Assembly: GCA_033816765.1 (NCBI GenBank) | Contig: CM066298.1 | Span: 558,001-622,000, forward strand | Direction: 5' to 3' | Source of the DNA: Nothopassalora personata | Lineage: Eukaryota > Ascomycota > Dothideomycetes > Mycosphaerellales > Mycosphaerellaceae | DNA: 64,000 nt | Shown: one piece after another, positions 42,499 to 53,602 of the stretch | Numbering within the stretch: position 1 is the first letter of the stretch | Layout of the letters: every line of letters starts with the position of its first letter | The notes under the pieces: generated by a model | What the model was told of the DNA's origin: nothing | Database searches by the model: none | What the model saw: the letters and a program-made list of their open reading frames with translations, nothing else | Made by a program: the position numbers and the translations under genes

Positions 42499-45400
42499 GC
42501 ACCTTATGCAGCAAGCTACCACCATGTTTCGCCTAGGTTGCTACACTGCTACAACACTATTGACGCCGCTATTGCGTCGCTGCACCAATTTTGACACTGT
42601 TATTTCGCCTGGAGCTTCACAGGTGCCATGAAGGCCGAGATTCCGTGAGGTGGCTTCTCTTCGCTCGTATCGTAGTACCTCAGCTTGTCTCGCAACCTAG
42701 GCTCAACTCTTGATTCGAAGTCGGAAGGCCAGCGCTGAATACACAGAGTATAATGTCTGGCGATGTATTTGACGTTCTTGTGAACGTATTGTAGCGTCAA
42801 AGAGAGGTGGCCAAAACATCGACGCACACAGGTACAGCTTGCGAAAGGATCCAAGCCTGGCGAGATGTAGAGGCGACGGAGCCGCCCCTCGCCATCGAGT
42901 CAAGGTCATATTTCATGGCCAGCAGTGTCCTTGAACTGTATTGTCCAGCCACTGCCAGCGAGTGAAATGTAGGCGTCATGGTTATAGCGTCCCTACTGAG
43001 CATTGGAGTTTTATTATTAGCGATGGCTGCTTCCTGGTGCTTGATCAGAGCTGCTATGCTCGTGCGTATTGGGGCCCTGGCGGCTTCCGTTCGCGTTGTG
43101 GTACCTAGCCACGTACCATGCTTGTGAGGCGGCTAGTGCCTCAAGGAGATAAGCACTTTACATACAGACAGCGGCGGCTTGGCGGTAGGTCGACTGCGCA
43201 TACGCTTGGTAAAGAAATACGGAGCTGACGTGGTGAAGTGGGAGTAGGCTTTCGGATCACGGGTCGAGAAGGGTGACATCCGGCTCGGACCCGATTCTCA
43301 GGTTTCGGTTGAGGAGGCCCACTCTGCTGGTACCACGGAATGATCCTACTGGCGACGCGATCTCCAGGACTTCAACAGTGCATTCAATCATCGACTGACT
43401 GCAGCTAAATGTGACAACCTCGGGAGACATGCCGTCAAGAACCTGTCTCATGCGGCATCGAGGTGTGCGGCAGTACGGGCCTCCAACGTGGTTCCGCATA
43501 TTAGAAGCCCTTCTGTTCCCGTAGACGACCAAGTACAGCATCCCTTGATGGACCGCGATTCTGTGCCAGGGCCTGCGCCACAGGGACTGCGGCGGACCAT
43601 ATCGCATACCCCAGCGATCTTCTATGCAACTCGCTGTCGCCCGCCGTACTTCAGCGCTGCCGAGCGTCAGGGAGGCATCAACTCAATTGATGAGCAACGA
43701 AGGCTGTCGCTGGCCACGATCCATGCCAAGCTTACCAGGCTGTAATTGCAGCATTACCACCTGTGAAGACCTTCCATATCGAGGCGGTCCCATAAAAGAA
43801 AGACGATCTAGAGCTACAACACGACTGGTTCGCGGCCTGTTGAGTTCGTCAGGTCATTGAACGAGTTCTGCATATCTGCTCCCAGGCAGGACGAGTGCTT
43901 CGTTTGATCACAGCCTGCTACTCTGTACAAGTCTGTAATCTGCCAGGGGGTTACTTTGATAGCAATGACGATCTCCCAACACGTGGAATATGCGTACCGG
44001 TACTGCCAATCTCCACGTGGGAAGCACATCTCCCCCCTGAGGGAGAACTTCCGTGCGCAGCATGACGCCTAGTTTGCAAGGTTGAGATGACGATTGCCTA
44101 TGACTGAACGTTACCTTGGACGTCTTGCCTGTGCTATGATGCGGTTTCGGTGCAGTGATGCGAGACATCGAGGTCCGTCGTGCAAGAGGCGAAGCTAAAC
44201 AAATGCATTGTCGATCTGCTATGCTCATCTCAGCGAATGTGAAGCTCCATACGACCAGACGGCCAACACCTTTCAACGACGGGGGTGTATTATGTGGAGG
44301 TGTGGATAGGTCGGACATGCTATGTGCTCGGGCTCGCTGGCTAAAAAAAACTTCGGTTTCCAGCTAGCCGCAAGCTCGCGAGGGCTTTAGGGCAATGTCT
44401 CGGCGCTCGGGCAAGGCCCCCTGGCCGTGTCGCGATATTTTTGTAGTGATAGAAATGACTATACAAGCCCAGCACCATGTTTGCACAGCTTTGATCTGTA
44501 TAAATGGATGTTCCAGGGCGGGAAGGTGCTCTCCGGGTGATGAACAGAATCCTTGTAGTCGACTGCTGAAACCTGAAGACAGTGACGCTACGCTAACGGC
44601 CTTCTTCGTCCTCGCAAAAGCTGGCAATGATACGGAAGAGGCCTGATGTACAGTATCTGGCTGGGTATTAGCGCAGTAGAGCGTCTATTCGAGTACCCAG
44701 CACTATCCAGGATACCGGTTGACCACCAGCGTGATTCGCAGCAGCAGATGGAGGTTCATTTCACGAACCTGTAGCAACCGCCAGAATGAGACACGGAACG
44801 AGCGTCCTTGTGGTGAGCTGTACGAGTATGTCCAGGATCGTACATGAATGGTCGGACTTGAGGTCCCAAACAGTCGACGACTCCGCTTCAGCAGCTGCAG
44901 CGATGAGTCGAACTCATATATCATCTTGCGCGACAGACTGAGCCCAAACCTGTAGCGAAACGTTCGCTCTCGACGCTGCTCTGCTTCCAGTTGCACATGC
45001 GTGCTGGACTTGGTGACTCCAAGGAATTTGACCGGCCACAGCCCAGGCCCCATTGTACTCCTTCCAGGTTGGTCGTGACTGCGTGAGCAGACAATCTTCC
45101 GTGAGCTATTTGATCCACAGATTGCTTATCGAAATTGCGGGCGAAGTGTGCTCGCACGCATTGGAATGGAAGTGACTGCTTGAGGACTTGCCGTTTGCAG
45201 CGTTGCCATCGAACCACGCGCGTGGCTATGAAATCGAGGCCTCCAACCAAGCCACGGCAGCAATCATGGCCTTGGTCGACGCATTACTGAGGCTCGAGAC
45301 TTTTTCAAGAGTTTGATAGCCCGTGGAGACGTATATCAGAGATATCGATGAGGTGGACCCGTTGAATTGCTCCTTTGCTCGAGGCTCCTGCCGTAGCCCG

Positions 45401-46603
45401 AACTATTTTTTTCCCACGAAATCCTCCGTTATCCTTCGCGGAACATAGCTCCATATCAGCTTTCTCTCGACTTCCAACCACATTCATCCTGGGGAAAGCC
45501 TGGTCGCAAGACTGGAAGCCCGCCGTGTTCTGTTCGCCTTGGCCTTACCTCAACGGAGGTATTCGAGCAACAGTCGAGGATAGTGCCACGTCAACGCCAG
45601 CGTCAAGTTTCGAATGGGGAATCCGCGCCAGCGAGCTTGAACAAGGACCGGACATCGCCGGCGGAGGACCGATGTGCACCACTGTGCAGGTAGGATTTGG
45701 ATGTCGAGGACTCATCACGCGGAAAGGACGTCTGGAAGCGCAAAGCACCGGAGGAGAAGTATATCATTGCGTTGAACGGGAAGATACCCCAAGGCGGAGT
45801 TTCCTCTGCAGGAGCTCTGCGAACATGACTCTCGAGGTTTCTTCATCGCCGGCAAGAGCGGACCGCAGGAACAGTGTTCACAGTAGACGATAGTATGCGG
45901 CAAAGGATGCCGTTGAGGCCAACGAGTGTCCATTGTCAATACGACATTGCAGAGCTCTGAAGTTGAGAGACTGCCGGTGGAATTTGTCCAACCCGGCACT
46001 GACGTTCCTAACTTTCCGCGATACCTCATACAGTAGAACGTCGCCAAGCGTGTTCCATGCACCTCTTGGCGTGTCGCAGATGACATCCGTCTTGGGAGAC
46101 CGGGCTTCCCAGGAGAGCTTCAGTCTTGGCAGACATGTTTATTCTGGCTGATCATTTGTCCTGCATTGTACGCGTACCCAATGCGCACGTAGTCGAGGCT
46201 TTGCACTGCAGCTAACAATATCCTGCCTTGATTGCCCTTGCATTGATGTCGTGTTGCGATGTGTTTGGTAGCTCATGATTGAGATGTAGATGCTGGCCAT
46301 GAACGTGGACCGTTGCGGCTGTGATGAGTGGATATCGTCATTTAGGTTAGCCAAGCAACCAAGTAATACCAAACAACCCAGCCACTAGTGCTCGGCCAAT
46401 TCTTGTGCGAACTTTGAAGGACAGCACCGGAGTACTTGAAAGTCGCTTCTGTCATCCTTTCCGTTGCACTGTACATGCGGCGATAGATACCACGCAAGTC
46501 GGCTACACGATTCAGCCGCTCCTTTGCTATAATTCCTGAAGCTGCATCGGCATCAGTGCTCGATGCAACCACGCAACAAACCTCATCATCAGTGATCTTC
46601 AAG
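42499..46603. other. Gene-poor region right of the Copia insertion
   Basis: 4.1 kb in which I cannot support a gene. Open frames of 100-170 codons (43257-43607 minus, 44703-45053 minus, 45375-45893 plus, 45715-46086 minus) overlap one another on opposite strands, lack domains, and do not chain through introns. The fragmentary pattern between 42.6 and 45.3 kb on the minus strand could be a decayed gene. No tRNA or obvious repeat is seen. Confidence 0.45.
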
Positions 46604-47326
46604 ATGGCGAAAAAGTCGAGACAGCCGCAGAGAATGGCAAGCTTCTCAGATCTGCCATCAGAACTCAGAGAGATGGTATGCAAAACCACCATCAGCCTCG
46701 CGATACAACTCGATCAGATCGTCGCCAGCGGAAGGCTCAAAGCCACGGACATCATCCCGGTTGGCCAGATCGTACTCGAACTTTGCTCCGCATGCTGTCT
46801 CATCAACAAGATGTTCTCAGGCTTGCAACCGATATCAACGCCAACGACATTGGACTTGAACGCGCATGCGATAGAGGAACGGTGTTGTGCATGCTGTTCA
46901 GTGATTCAACTGATGGACCTCGACGGAGCAGTACTTGGTAGCTTCTCTGATGATGGCGACGATGCCCCGGTGCCCGAAGAAACGCAGACAGCAGCGCTAG
47001 TCCTCGTACTCGCCGAAGTAGAGAGAGTGCTTGATGCCTTGGACAGGGCTCTGGGAGTCCCCGTCAAAGAGTCAGCTAAGCTGAAAAGAAAGTCAAGCCT
47101 CGAAACAATGGCGAAGCATCTCAGTCAAGGGCTTCAGAGATTGCCGTTCTATGGCAGGAGGCTTCCCAGTCAGAAAGTGTCTCGGAGCAAACTTCCTGTG
47201 GCGCACAGTCTGTCCTCGTTGTCTGTCCCGATACAGACACGGCTTCAGAGAATGTCCTCGAGTCAGAGCTTCGCGGCCGGGTGTGAGAAAATATCGGAAG
47301 TGCCGCAAGAACGGAAGCATATTTGA
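46604..47326 (+). CDS. Hypothetical protein, regulator-like C-terminal helix
   Basis: Single-exon frame; I favour the Met at 46604 (MAKKSRQPQ) over 46556. About 240 residues. The opening SFSDLPSELREMV resembles an F-box start (LPxEL), but no full F-box follows. The centre is Cys-rich (ELCSACC and ERCCACCSV), and is followed by a leucine-rich helix (AALVLVLAEVERVLDALDRALG) that recalls the helix found near the C-terminus of AflR-like zinc-cluster regulators (compare [20 protein letters not shown] in the AflR-type gene here). There is no zinc cluster. The tail is basic and Ser-rich. It may be a truncated regulator, an F-box-like protein or an unrelated orphan. Weak evidence beyond the open frame and codon-like composition. 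Confidence 0.45.
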   Translation: MAKKSRQPQRMASFSDLPSELREMVCKTTISLAIQLDQIVASGRLKATDIIPVGQIVLELCSACCLINKMFSGLQPISTPTTLDLNAHAIEERCCACCSVIQLMDLDGAVLGSFSDDGDDAPVPEETQTAALVLVLAEVERVLDALDRALGVPVKESAKLKRKSSLETMAKHLSQGLQRLPFYGRRLPSQKVSRSKLPVAHSLSSLSVPIQTRLQRMSSSQSFAAGCEKISEVPQERKHI

Positions 47327-47542
47327 GTGAGGCCGATACAATGCTGCGGCCGACACAACTAATGTCTTTGCATGAACAATCGATTGGCATCATCCAGTGT
47401 CCGAGAATGAAGGTGGACTCCATTCGTTACCGGAGACCAAGGGATGATTTGACTCCAGGCGCTCCTAATAGACGGAGAGACAGTGCGTTAAGATAGTCAG
47501 TACCACAACGTTGCTCCTCTGTACGAAAAATTCGTTTCCACC

Positions 47543-47836
47543 TCAATCCTTTGCAAAAAAGTTGTATCCAACAACCACAGTCCCAAAGGCCACAGGCAAT
47601 CCCATCAGCCACTGTGCAGTGCGTCTTGCCTGGGTACGGTGATCTTCTGACATAGTTTCGCCAGGTTTGCGAAGAGCTTCCATACCAGGACGAGTTGCAC
47701 TGAGTTCCGACAGTAGATGCCCCAAGGATGGGCCAGAAAGTGATACTTTGTGCTGTGCTCCAGCCAGTGTGGTTTCATCAACAATGCACTTGCGAGAGGT
47801 CGATGCCGTGCGGCGTATGATTTTAGAGGCCAGCAT
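47543..47836 (-). CDS. Small hypothetical protein, possibly mitochondrial
   Basis: 97-residue single-exon frame. The N-terminus MLASKIIRRTASTSRK is basic and hydroxylated without acids, like a mitochondrial presequence, and the C-terminus has one hydrophobic segment (WLMGLPVAFGTVVVGYNFF) that could be a membrane anchor. A CT/A-rich leader precedes the ATG. I do not recognise a family; the short length makes the call tentative. Confidence 0.4.
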   Translation of the reverse strand: MLASKIIRRTASTSRKCIVDETTLAGAQHKVSLSGPSLGHLLSELSATRPGMEALRKPGETMSEDHRTQARRTAQWLMGLPVAFGTVVVGYNFFAKD

Positions 47837-48360
47837 TCTGGTGGATCATGGATGTTATTGTTGTTGAAGGAAGGAGATGGTGTTGGAAACATTTGGAAGA
47901 AAGTCGCTTACATCATGAGATCGTGAAACAGAGGCCCGTGCGGGGCAAGAACACGAATCCCTGCTGCACGACGCGCATCATCTTTGAACCAATGCAATCG
48001 TACGCCAACATCTCAAGCATGCTCTATACCGTCCTCCGTCGCTGTAACAGTCATACGTCCGTATGTCGTGGTCTGATATTGTCACTACAGGAGGCTCAAG
48101 ACGTCCACGGATGGCATACGGTCACGATGGACGGCTGCTGCTGGCTCTGTAGCCTCGAATGTCCCCTGTAGCGCTACTCATGAGTACTGACATGAAGGTC
48201 TTATATTGGCACGGAAAGGCGGGGACATTGGCGCCACGAAAACAACTCATTCTTGACAAGACACAACTTCCCATTTATACACGACCCCTCCTCGCTACCA
48301 TTTTAGGCCACCCTACATCGTAATCGGCGCCAACGGCACACCCCCAAAAGCCGCCACACC
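47837..48360. other. Intergenic spacer
   Basis: 524 bp between two minus-strand genes; a 107-codon plus-strand frame (47848-48171) has no domain and overlaps the expected promoter of the small protein to its left. Nothing else seen. Confidence 0.45.
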
Positions 48361-48933
48361 TCATCTCCAATCCAAATCAATCTCCAGAACCGGCGGGCTC
48401 GCAGCCGGGATCGTCACAGGATTCAACTTCGGCGCAACAGCAACGAGGCTCAAGGTATCATGATCGTAAGAGATGAGGTTCAGGCCATCGGCAGTCTCCT
48501 TCATGAAGCCAGACGCGTCGATCAGATCCTTCTTCGCGATGAGTGCGTTGACGGCTTGCGTGATATCGGGCTGAATTGGGTTGGCGACGACGGCTATGAT
48601 GCGGTTGCTATCGGGGATGGATTCTGAAGAGATGGTTAGGAAGGTGAGTGGGAAGACGAAGTTGTCAGGATACCTACGAGGCTTAATGGTCATGGCATCG
48701 TAGTAGGCGATGCGGTTGGTGCGGTTGACTTCTGAAAAGGATTCACGAATAGCTCCGTACCCTGCTGCGCCGCCGGTGTAGCTATTGGCAGCGGTTGTGA
48801 TCGTTCGGATGGCACGGTCGAGGCGTAGGAGATCGTCGATCAGCAAGTCTGTGCCTGCATCACGCTCAGAGACTGGAGTGGCGGCTGCAAGGCAGGCCGT
48901 CGCCAAGGCGAAGATGCTGGTGAACAAGACCAT
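48361..48933 (-). CDS. HsbA-like secreted hydrophobic-surface-binding protein
   Basis: Secreted protein of the HsbA (hydrophobic surface binding protein A) type; the Aspergillus member coats hydrophobic surfaces and recruits cutinase or esterase. Residues 1-19 form a signal peptide (LFTSIFALATACLAAATP). The mature part is helical and Leu/Ile-rich with the family's order: LLIDDLLRLDRAIRTITTAANSY, a Gly-rich turn, then IQPDITQAVNALIAKKDLIDASG and a C-terminal helix. A 54-nt intron at 48624-48677 (GTAGGT...TTCAG, CTAAC branch) is likely: removing it gives 172 residues and a smoother helix; retaining it also leaves an open frame of 190 residues. Family assignment is from pattern, moderately sure. 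Confidence 0.65.
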   Translation of the reverse strand: MVLFTSIFALATACLAAATPVSERDAGTDLLIDDLLRLDRAIRTITTAANSYTGGAAGYGAIRESFSEVNRTNRIAYYDAMTIKPRRYPDNFVFPLTFLTISSESIPDSNRIIAVVANPIQPDITQAVNALIAKKDLIDASGFMKETADGLNLISYDHDTLSLVAVAPKLNPVTIPAASPPVLEIDLDWR

Positions 48934-49729
48934 GTTCGCGACAAAGACTGGTAAGTGAAAGTCGTTTGCGATTTCTTAGGTGATCAACACAACAGCGAGG
49001 GATTCAAGATCTAGATCTCGAGCATATGCTGCGTCTTCACGCACTTGAGATGCATGACCCGCTCTGACGATTTGGCGTGTGAAGGCACAAAGTCTAAATA
49101 TCACTAGGAAGATACCGAGGCGCTCGAGCTCTGCAATATAGGCTCTGCAGCAACAATACTTGCATAGCACTACGCTGGTACGAAAATTGGGCAACACGTC
49201 CCATACTATGAAGTTCACAGGCGTCGTTGCCCTACACTTCAACTTCTGGTGCAAAAATCGAAACACAAAAAGGTTCAGCAACTCCTCACGCAGTACTAAA
49301 ATTTGGCATCGAGTTTACTCGACCGATTGCAGAAAGCAAAACGGATCGCTGCCGCGGTCGCCATGCGCTTCTCGATGTAGCAGCATTAAAGATTACCAAT
49401 GGCATCTGGAGCTCCAGCCTCGACCTCTCATGCTGTGAGGTCCTTTCCAACGCCGGAAGAAACTGATGGTAGCAGTATAGGACTGGAGGAGCGCTTCTTC
49501 GCCATCCGTGTGGTCCGTGGAGCACATCTTGCATACCTGGACGCAGGCGCGTGGCAATGCCTGAAATGAAGAAGAACAGCGGGCAATCCGGTCACTGAGA
49601 AGGAGCTATGTTGACGGCTCCTCACCTGGCCGTGCATGCTGTGATCAAACCCATGCTTTTCATTCTCTCTATCACCTTTCCCACCTCTTCGAGCGGCCCA
49701 TCAAATAGGCGAAGTAGCGCTATCGCGCC
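48934..49729. other. Divergent intergenic region
   Basis: 796 bp between the HsbA-like gene (minus) and the SDR gene (plus); it should carry both promoters. No other gene or repeat recognised. Confidence 0.5.
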
Positions 49730-50750
49730 ATGAAGGACTTCGACCTTAATAATCTGCCAGATCAGTCCAATCGACACATTCTCGTGACTGGATGTCCGTC
49801 TCTGCCCAACCAGTACTAATGCCATTGATTGTTGATATACAAGGGCAGGCACCACTGGCGTGGGTCGCGAACTGGTTCATCGACTGGCAGCGCTCAATCC
49901 GGCGCTGCTTGTCTTCACTGGCCGCGAAAGAAAGCGAGCTGAAGCTGTCGTGAGCAAGCTCAAGCGATCATTTCCCAAAGTCTGCGTGAAGTTCATGCGC
50001 ATGGACCTTGCCGCGCTCAGCGATTGCAAGCGTGCCGTAACAGCGCTCAAACCGACGTTGGACAATGGGCTCGATCTCCTGGTCTGTAATGCTGGCAGCA
50101 TGGCAGTACCGCCCAAATTGAGTCCAGACGGGTGCCGGACTAAGTGGGCGATGAACCACCTCGGCCGTGTCCTCATCAAGCACATGATCCCGTGCTTGCG
50201 GTTGACAGCGCAGGCTCAAGGCGATGCGCGTGTGGGAACTCGTACATCCGAGGGTCTCTTCCTTGCACCCGCTAAAGAAGGCATCGTATTCAAAGAGCTG
50301 AGAACCACTCAGGACTATGGTTTGCGTGGTCGATGGAGAAGTGACGGCCAGAGAAAGTTGGCAAACGCTCTGTACATGGCACAGCTTGCGAAGCACGAAC
50401 CTAGCATCTATTCCATTGCGATTCACCCCGGCGTGGTCGGCAATGATCTGGTGAAGGCGCCTGGATTTGCTGATCGCTTGTCGGTCTATACCACTTCGAC
50501 TGTCCTGAAGCCTGAGGACGGCTGTAAGAATGCACTTTGGGGCGCAACGGCAGATCGCAAGGAGTTCGTGAACGGTGGGATATCATCGCCCTGTTGCGGA
50601 GCCAGGCGAGCAGACCAAGTCTTGCAGACTATGGGGTTGGCTGAGAGGATTTGGGACTGGACTGAGGATGCTTTGAAAGGGTATGATATTGAAGTATCGC
50701 AGGCAGAGAGCAGTTACCAAGATCTACTGGCCCGATACAGAGGCTTGTAG
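49730..50750 (+). CDS. Short-chain dehydrogenase/reductase-like protein lacking the catalytic Tyr
   Basis: Rossmann-fold protein of the SDR superfamily, closest to retinol-dehydrogenase/WWOX-like members. Exons 49730-49793 and 49849-50750, 321 residues. The intron (49794-49848, GTCCGT donor, TACTAAT branch, GCAG acceptor) is needed to complete the coenzyme-binding TGxxxGxG motif, which reads VTGCTTGVGRE after splicing. NAG is conserved (LLVCNAGSMA), as are NHLG and the HPGVVGNDL loop. In the active site, the usual YxxSKLAN reads DGQRKLAN: Lys is kept but Tyr is replaced by Asp. Without Tyr the standard proton-relay chemistry should fail, so the protein may be inactive, regulatory, or use another mechanism. 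The frame is otherwise intact. Confidence 0.82.
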
Positions 50751-51379
50751 TGAACGTCCACTCAGCATTTTTGGTCTTGTAGGGTTTTGGTCCTTGCTGA
50801 GAAATCCAATGTGCCTCGAACCCCCCCACCCCCCCCCCCCCCTTTAAGCCGGGTCTGCGTGTCTCATATCGTTGTGTGGCAATATTGGGTAATCCTTCAA
50901 TGCATTGTAGCACATGGCTCTAGCCACGATTTCAATCGACATGGTGCAAATCTCTTCTTGGTGGTTTGTGACATCTGTATGCCATATCCCGTCAGCTCCG
51001 TCAGATATCGCCCCTGTTGAAGATTAGGCGACCAGCCTCTCTCCACTTTGGCGGCGGCAGCTAACCTAAACGAGGTCTCGACTGCTGCGGCTGAGCGACT
51101 ACAGCGTCTGTGAACAGCGGAGTAACGAGACTGTTTCCCGCCTCCATCGTTAACCCTAGCAAACCCCAGGATCACAGCAAAACGGCGGACAGCCACAGTG
51201 CGGCAGCTAAAATGGAGTTGTGTTTCCGCTTCTCATAGACGCTGTACAACCGGTGTGAAATGTTTTAAGTACCACCTCCATGCCATATTTGTGCATTTCA
51301 ACGTGACTTTCGTTCGCTCATTCATTGCCTTCCACAACTGAGCCAAGGACATCGAGCATCGAGCACTACTGACAGGAGA
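50751..51379. other. Intergenic region with C homopolymer
   Basis: 629 bp. A run of C interrupted by one A lies at 50821-50842, a tract prone to slippage and sequencing error. The right part is the annexin promoter, with a CAAC/CACAACTG-rich leader just before the start. Confidence 0.55.
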
Positions 51380-53602
51380 ATGTCGTTCCTCGGGTCTGAC
51401 CTCAGCCGCAAAGGGCGCGGAAGGTCCAAGTCGCCATCTGGACGTGATGGACGAGACAGGTCACGGTCTCGCAGCAATGTTCGCGCTCCAGAGGCACCAG
51501 AGCCTCCGGCTGCAGTGCCACGGTCTGCACAATATGGGTATCCGTATGATGTGAGAGCATCTCCACAGGCCCAGGGTTATTACCCACAGACGAGCGGCCC
51601 GTCTCTTCCGTATGGACCTGGAGCTACCCCAATGCCATCAATGCCGGCCTTGCCCTATCCCGAAGAGGATGGCGACTTCACTATGGGAGGATATACAGAC
51701 CTGCCTCTGCACGAGCGACCTGGTTATGATCCCAGATCAGGCTTTGTATCTCAAACCGGTCATCGTCCACGGCAGGACAGCAGTAGTAGTGATGATGAAG
51801 ACCTGGCTTACGGCACAGACACATCTAGGCGAGACGATGGATCTCGTCAAACTTCTTCATCCAGCCGGTACCAATACACTCCTGACAATGCCAGAACTCA
51901 ATCTGGACAATATGAATATGCGAAAGCTCCCGAGAAGATCCAGTACAAATCTACCGGAGGTCATGGTCCAAAGTCGCCGGTATCATACACTGCTCAGCCA
52001 TATGGACAACCTCCACAGCAGCCACTGAACTATTCTTCCAGCACATATGGTCAGCCAGAGCCACTACGGAGGACGTACCCGAGTGGACAGCCTTCCCACA
52101 GGTACCCACAAAGCGGTTACGACAATGGCGCGCAAGTAGTAGACATCACGCCTGGTGGAGGGCGAGGTAAGCTGGAACGCCACAACTCTTCATCAGAGAG
52201 GGTGACTCGCTTGTCTACACTTGAGCCTCATGGACGCCAGCATTCAGCTTCGCTCTCTACACCCGGTCTTGGCCCAAGGATGGACAGACTATCTGTGAGT
52301 GGTAACAGACCAGACTTGTCGGGCATGGGAGGAGGCATGCCACCACCGAGTCCTCTGCTCGAACCGTATCACGGAACGTATCAGTCCATTTCGCCGATGC
52401 CCTTTGATATCCGCGGAAATGATGATCTCTCAGACATGGACGATCTGGATCTCAATTCTGGGTATGCACGCGCGAGTCAGCAAAGAAACGATAGACTGGC
52501 CCAGGATCTTCGAGCACAGGACAAGAAATCGAAGAAATCGGTCAAGCTTTATGACCCAGAGGAAGATGCCAAGACCATTGCATCAGCCTTGTCCCGTAGC
52601 AAAGTGGACACCGACGCAATATGCGATGTTCTGCCACGCCTGTCCCACGACCAAATCATCGAGATGCGAAAGAAATACAAAAAGCAAGTCAAAGTCCAAG
52701 GCAAAGGCGTCAACCTCTCCAAGCACATAAACATGAAACTCTCCGGAAACTTCGGCAAGGCGGTCTACGTGACGGCTCTAGGGCGGTGGGAAAGCGAGGG
52801 CTACTGGGCAAACTTCTTCCACCAATCCCACAACTCGCGACGAGAACTTTTAATTGAATCTCTTATGGGCCGCACCAACGCCGAGATCCGCATGATCAAG
52901 GACGGATTCAAAGACAAACGTTACAGCGACAACCTGACCAAGTGCATGGAGAAAGAACTCAAAATGGACAAGTTCCGCACAGCGATCCTCATGGCGCTGG
53001 AAGAACGACGACAAGAAGAGCAAGATGTCTATCCCCAGGAATACGTCCTGCGAGACGTGGACATGCTCTACCGCTTGGTGACAGCGCCCAAGGGAGGCGA
53101 AAGCCCCATGCTCGAAATCATCGTCCGCCGAAGCGACGCGCACCTTACGAAGGTTCTCAGAACATACGAGAGTATGTACAAAGAGAACTTCGCCCGTACA
53201 GCACTCCGCAAATCGAACAATCTTGTCGTAAGTTTTTATCTTACCTATCTCCCTCTTTCCTTCCCATGGCCCATTATCTCCCATCTCTCACCTTTACTGA
53301 CACCCCATCCCCAGGGCGAAGTGATAGCCCACATCCTCAACGGCGTGATCAACCGGCCCGCCCGGGACGCTCTCTTACTCCAACATGCGATCAAAGACAT
53401 CGCAGACCACAATCGCGATGATGAACTTAGGTATGAGTTGCTCGTGAGCAGACTTGTGAGAATCCACTGGGACAAATTGCATTTGCAGCGAGTGAAGAAG
53501 CAGTATTGGGAGAAGTATCGGATTACTCTTGAGGATGCGATTGAGGGGGCGACGAAGGGTGATTTTAGGGAGTTTATGTGTGAGTTGTGTGAGACGAAGT
53601 GA
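51380..53602 (+). CDS. Fungal annexin with long disordered N-terminus
   Basis: Calcium-dependent phospholipid-binding protein of the annexin family (filamentous-fungal long type). One intron, 53228-53314 (87 nt, GTAAGT...CCCCAG); it keeps frame and has no stop, but the intron translation is unlike annexin and its removal joins SNNLV to GEVIAHILNG as expected. 711 residues. Residues 1-385 are low-complexity: an SR-rich start (RSKSPSGRDGRDRSRSRS), then Tyr/Pro/Gln-rich sequence. The annexin core (about 385-711) has four repeat-like units: DAKTIASALSRSKVDTDAICDVL; FFHQSHNSRRELLIESLMGRTNAEI; and two more ending at FREFMCELCETK. The GxGT-type calcium loops are largely degenerate, as in other long fungal annexins, so calcium dependence is doubtful. 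Confidence 0.88.
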   Translation: MSFLGSDLSRKGRGRSKSPSGRDGRDRSRSRSNVRAPEAPEPPAAVPRSAQYGYPYDVRASPQAQGYYPQTSGPSLPYGPGATPMPSMPALPYPEEDGDFTMGGYTDLPLHERPGYDPRSGFVSQTGHRPRQDSSSSDDEDLAYGTDTSRRDDGSRQTSSSSRYQYTPDNARTQSGQYEYAKAPEKIQYKSTGGHGPKSPVSYTAQPYGQPPQQPLNYSSSTYGQPEPLRRTYPSGQPSHRYPQSGYDNGAQVVDITPGGGRGKLERHNSSSERVTRLSTLEPHGRQHSASLSTPGLGPRMDRLSVSGNRPDLSGMGGGMPPPSPLLEPYHGTYQSISPMPFDIRGNDDLSDMDDLDLNSGYARASQQRNDRLAQDLRAQDKKSKKSVKLYDPEEDAKTIASALSRSKVDTDAICDVLPRLSHDQIIEMRKKYKKQVKVQGKGVNLSKHINMKLSGNFGKAVYVTALGRWESEGYWANFFHQSHNSRRELLIESLMGRTNAEIRMIKDGFKDKRYSDNLTKCMEKELKMDKFRTAILMALEERRQEEQDVYPQEYVLRDVDMLYRLVTAPKGGESPMLEIIVRRSDAHLTKVLRTYESMYKENFARTALRKSNNLVVSFYLTYLPLSFPWPIISHLSPLLTPHPQGEVIAHILNGVINRPARDALLLQHAIKDIADHNRDDELRYELLVSRLVRIHWDKLHLQRVKKQYWEKYRITLEDAIEGATKGDFREFMCELCETK

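Noticed and set aside
43257..46086. Frames of 100-170 codons right of the Copia element (43257-43607, 44703-45053, 45375-45893, 45715-46086)
   Set aside because: Overlap on opposite strands, no domains, do not join through introns; perhaps remains of decayed genes.
50821..50842. C homopolymer as a functional G-quadruplex
   Set aside because: A single run with one A is more likely a slippage tract; no four separate G runs on the other strand are needed to explain it.
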